The translations under genes and the position numbers were made by a program. From Coriaria nepalensis (Eukaryota; Streptophyta; Magnoliopsida; Cucurbitales; Coriariaceae), in NCBI GenBank assembly GCA_027186245.1, contig CP114493.1, forward strand, positions 6,827,501 to 6,891,500: 64,000 bases of DNA, written 5' to 3'. Numbering within the stretch: the stretch's first letter is position 1; each line of letters opens with the position of its first letter. Below are positions 61,451 to 64,000 of this stretch, one piece after another. A model generated the notes under the pieces. That model did not search any database, was not told the DNA's origin, and saw only the letters and a program-made list of their open reading frames with translations.

Positions 61451-62322
61451 ATAGGCAGACTAGTCATCATGCTAAATACTGAGGAAAAAAAAACCTATTC
61501 AAATCAAATACATATTCATAGTCTACAGGATAAATACAAAAAAATGATAACTTATTGTAAAGAAAAAAAATAAAAAATAAAAAGCCTGTAGAATCAAGTC
61601 GTTCAATGAAGTGGGGTAAGTATTTGAAGGGCTAAGTATTTGAATGGTTAAAGCTAGTGAGTATTTGAATGCTCTTAGTTAGCCTGTAACATAATAGTCA
61701 TTCAATGAAGTGGTAAGTTTTTGCAGTGGAAAGTATTTGATTGATAACTACGAATCAAAGTTTCAATGTGCATAGGTATGGTATAATTAGTGGCATCTAA
61801 GTTTTACTGGTCTTCTTCCTCATCAATTTTCTTCTACAATCAAAATCAAAATTGAAGAAAGGGTTTCATTTGCAAGTCTACGTGCTGGGTAGATGCATAA
61901 ATGTCAAAAAAAGTGAGAATTCAAATGCAAGCACACCAATTAAAAGAATATAACTTCTAATACAGCCAAAAAAAAAAGCCTGTAGGATAAAGCCAAATAA
62001 TGTTCCCAGAAAGCTTCATCCATATCCCAAAAAGCTTTATCAAGTTAGATTCAGCAAAAAGAATTTACAAAACGAAATATAAGATGAGAAAGAGAGATAA
62101 GGATTTACTGATGCAGGAGAAGAAAACAGGGCCTTTGCTTCGTCGGAGCTCAAAATGAAATTGGCGAGTAAATTCAAGGTTGCAGGTTGAAATCTAAATC
62201 TAAATCTAAGAAAACTAAGAGATTCGAGGTTGCAAACGATATGATTGAGGAACGAAATCGAGGAGCTGAATTAGGGTTTTTTCTCTACGCAAACGTATCT
62301 TCTCAGATGGGATTGAAAGCTG
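61451..62322. other. internal non-coding part of Mutator-like element
   Basis: AT-rich sequence with repeated GTATTTGAATG-like and CATTCAATGAAGTGG phrases around 61600-61760 and A-runs. No exon is recognised. A short open frame at 62187-62390 overlaps the right TIR and is probably chance. Confidence 0.45.
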
Positions 62323-62528
62323 GAAGCCATGGCTTATGCTCGCTTGCAACGTTGAAATGGAGAATCAATCGAACAGAGGAGGGTGATTAATGAAAACTGC
62401 AACGAAATCAGTTGTCCATGGCGTCTTCGCTATGGCTTTTACTCACGCTAAGACTCTGAAGCGTGCAACGATGGAAATAGGAAAATAATTAAGGGGTAAA
62501 AGAAAGTAAAGAAACGTGTTTACTATTG
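62323..62528 (-). repeat. right TIR of Mutator-like element
   Basis: Inverse copy of 60091-60295. Its outer end is 26 bp from the start codon of the PPR gene at 62555, so it probably forms part of that gene's promoter or leader. Confidence 0.8.
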
Positions 62529-62554
62529 TATAGGATTTGTAATTTGCATGCGCT

Positions 62555-64000
62555 ATGCAAATAAACAGTGTCAATAAAATAAAACAACTCCATGCCTATC
62601 TTGTTCAAAACTCCCTCCATGAACAAAACTACTGGATTTCCCTCCTCCTCATCCACTGCACTCGCCTCCATGCTCCTCTACCCTACACCTCCCTCATTTT
62701 CGCCTCTACTACTTCTCCAGATGCCTCTGTCTTATCCTCCATGCTTAAATACTACTCCCAATTGGGTGCCCACAATCAAGTTCACTCCCTCTTTAACAAA
62801 ATGCAATCTTTAGATATAAAGCCTCATGGATTTGTTTACCCAATCCTCATCAAATTAGCTCCTGGAAAACTGCCCGGAACTTCATTTCATGCTCATATTA
62901 TGAAGCTTGGTCATGGCAAAGACCCATTTGTTAAAAATGCCATTTTGGGTATGTATGCTAAATATGACCTGATTGAGATTGCGCGAAAAATGTTCGATGA
63001 AATGCCCGATAGAACTCTAGCTGATTGGAATTCAATGATTTCAGGGTATTGGAAGTGGGGCCATGAATCTGAAGCTTTGAGGATGTTTGATATGATGTCA
63101 CAGAGAAATGTTGTTACATGGACCGCCATGGTTTCAGGGTATGCAAAGATTGGAGATTTAGACAGGGCAAAGGGGTATTTTGACGAAATGCCGGAAAGAA
63201 GTATCGTCTCTTGGAATGCAATGTTATCAGGTTATTCTCGAAACAGGTGTGAAGAGAAAGCCTTGAGATTGTTTCATCAAATGATTGATGAAGGCCAAGT
63301 AACTCCTGATGAAACCACATGGGTGACTGTGATTTCATCTTGTTCCTCAATTGGCGACGCTTCCCTTGCTGACTCAACTATATCAACTCTTCACCGTAAA
63401 AAGATTAATTTGAATTGTTATGTCAAGACGGCTTTAATTGATATGTATGCAAAAATGGGAAAAATTGAAACTGCTAGAGAAATTTTTGATGGGTTGGAGG
63501 TTAATAAGAGGAGCTCCGTCACATGGAATGTTATGATTTCAGCTTATGCAAGGGCAGGAGACTTGATGTTAGCTAAGGAGTTATTTGATCATATGCCAGA
63601 TAAAAGTGTCATCTCTTGGAATTCAATGATTTCGGGTTATGCCCAAAATGGAGAGTCAACTATGGCAATTAAGCTCTTCAAAAAAGTGATTGCTAGAGAA
63701 GACATAAACCCAGATGAGGTAACTCTGGTCTCTGTTATTTCGGCTTGTGCTCATCTAGGAGCACTGGAATTAGGTAATTGGGCCATCAAAATCTTTAATG
63801 AGAAAAACATCAAGCCGAGTAGTAACTCTTTGTTTAACTCTATGATTTACATGTACTCTAAATGTGGAAGCATGGTAGATGCTGAGAGAATATTCCAAAA
63901 ATTGTCCCAAAAAGATGTAGTATCATACAACACATTGATCTCCGGGTTTGCATCTCATGGCCAAGGCGTAGAAGCTATCAAGCTATTGTCAATGATGAAG
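62555..64000 (+). CDS. pentatricopeptide repeat protein, PLS type (partial)
   Basis: Organelle RNA-binding protein of the PPR family, acting in RNA editing, splicing or stability in mitochondria or plastids. The intronless frame starts at ATG 62555 (MQINSVNKIKQLHAYLVQNS) after an in-frame TAA at 62540 and stays open for 482 codons to the window edge. Repeats are clear: WNSMISGYWKWGHESEALRM, VVTWTAMVSGYAKIGDLDRA, IVSWNAMLSGYSRN, SVISWNSMISGYAQNGEST and DVVSYNTLISGFASHGQG, in the P-L-S alternation of the PLS class. It closely resembles Arabidopsis At1g14470. The C-terminal E/DYW region, if any, is outside the window. The targeting peptide is not obvious. Confidence 0.92.
   Translation, partial: MQINSVNKIKQLHAYLVQNSLHEQNYWISLLLIHCTRLHAPLPYTSLIFASTTSPDASVLSSMLKYYSQLGAHNQVHSLFNKMQSLDIKPHGFVYPILIKLAPGKLPGTSFHAHIMKLGHGKDPFVKNAILGMYAKYDLIEIARKMFDEMPDRTLADWNSMISGYWKWGHESEALRMFDMMSQRNVVTWTAMVSGYAKIGDLDRAKGYFDEMPERSIVSWNAMLSGYSRNRCEEKALRLFHQMIDEGQVTPDETTWVTVISSCSSIGDASLADSTISTLHRKKINLNCYVKTALIDMYAKMGKIETAREIFDGLEVNKRSSVTWNVMISAYARAGDLMLAKELFDHMPDKSVISWNSMISGYAQNGESTMAIKLFKKVIAREDINPDEVTLVSVISACAHLGALELGNWAIKIFNEKNIKPSSNSLFNSMIYMYSKCGSMVDAERIFQKLSQKDVVSYNTLISGFASHGQGVEAIKLLSMMK

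Larger units (their letters stand above)
60091..62528 (-). mobile_element. degenerate Mutator-like element with long TIRs
   Basis: Inverted repeats of about 205 bp, 60091-60295 and 62323-62528, are nearly identical in inverse. They share AGTCTTAGCGTGAGTAAAAG and GACGCCATGGACAACTGATT, with only a few differences such as CTCCTTC against CACCCTC. Between them on the minus strand are pieces of a MULE transposase. Long TIRs plus MULE transposase identify the group. The outer borders and target-site duplication could not be fixed. Confidence 0.85.

Noticed and set aside
62187..62390. 67-codon open frame at the right TIR
   Set aside because: It overlaps the transposon inverted repeat, and no similar frame is recognised in other proteins.
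1..64000. tRNA, rRNA and CRISPR-type arrays
   Set aside because: No cloverleaf, ribosomal segment or spaced-repeat array was seen on reading either strand. A tRNA scan would be the decisive check for tRNAs.

Overview
The window is nuclear DNA from a flowering plant, most likely a eudicot. Evidence: many short exons joined by GT-AG introns, AT-rich intergenic DNA, plant-specific families (ARF, PPR, STP sugar carriers, MET1, LRR receptor kinases), and Ty1/copia and Mutator-like transposon remains. The species cannot be read from the sequence. Gene models below were built by joining exons at visible splice sites. For every complete multi-exon gene the summed exon length is a multiple of three and the product length is close to that known for the family.

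Layout: 1-2483 is non-genic, AT-rich DNA with a diverged 53-bp tandem array. 2484-8832 (-) is MET1, the maintenance DNA methyltransferase (12 exons, 1580 aa), with E2F-type sites upstream. 10049-12970 (+) is a FemAB/GNAT-like protein (471 aa). 12991-about 21735 is a tandem segmental duplication: each unit carries a complete hexose/H+ symporter gene (STP type, 510 aa, - strand) and a decayed LRR receptor-kinase fragment (+). The second unit has gained a solo LTR in an STP intron, has a different proximal promoter, and has lost about 0.9 kb of the LRR fragment. 21753-22274 (-) is a small basic/proline-rich protein with a Cys-rich tail. 23163-27714 (-) is ARF1 (14 coding exons, 670 aa) with an intron-containing leader reaching about 28800. 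30357-33144 is an internally deleted copia element. 33964-40428 (+) is MAD1 (16 exons, 722 aa) and 41193-44019 (+) is the Tudor splicing factor SPF30 (304 aa). 45011-53550 (-) is CAND1 (28 exons, 1218 aa). 54354-59658 (-) is the U6 snRNP recycling factor SART3/EMB140 (16 exons, 815 aa). 60091-62528 is a broken Mutator-like element with about 205-bp inverted repeats. 62555 to the window end (+) is an intronless PPR gene cut by the window edge.

The genes are individually promoted housekeeping or regulatory genes, not an operon. Functional themes recur: auxin and ubiquitin signalling (ARF1, CAND1), splicing (SPF30, SART3) and cell division or epigenetic maintenance (MET1, MAD1). I see no evidence that this clustering is functional. 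No wholly new system is evident. The most informative structures are the STP/LRR duplication with its natural 'empty site' for the LTR insertion, a perfect inverted repeat enclosing a TCP-type site upstream of CAND1, a GC-AG intron in SART3, and the Mutator-like inverted repeat lying directly against the PPR start codon.
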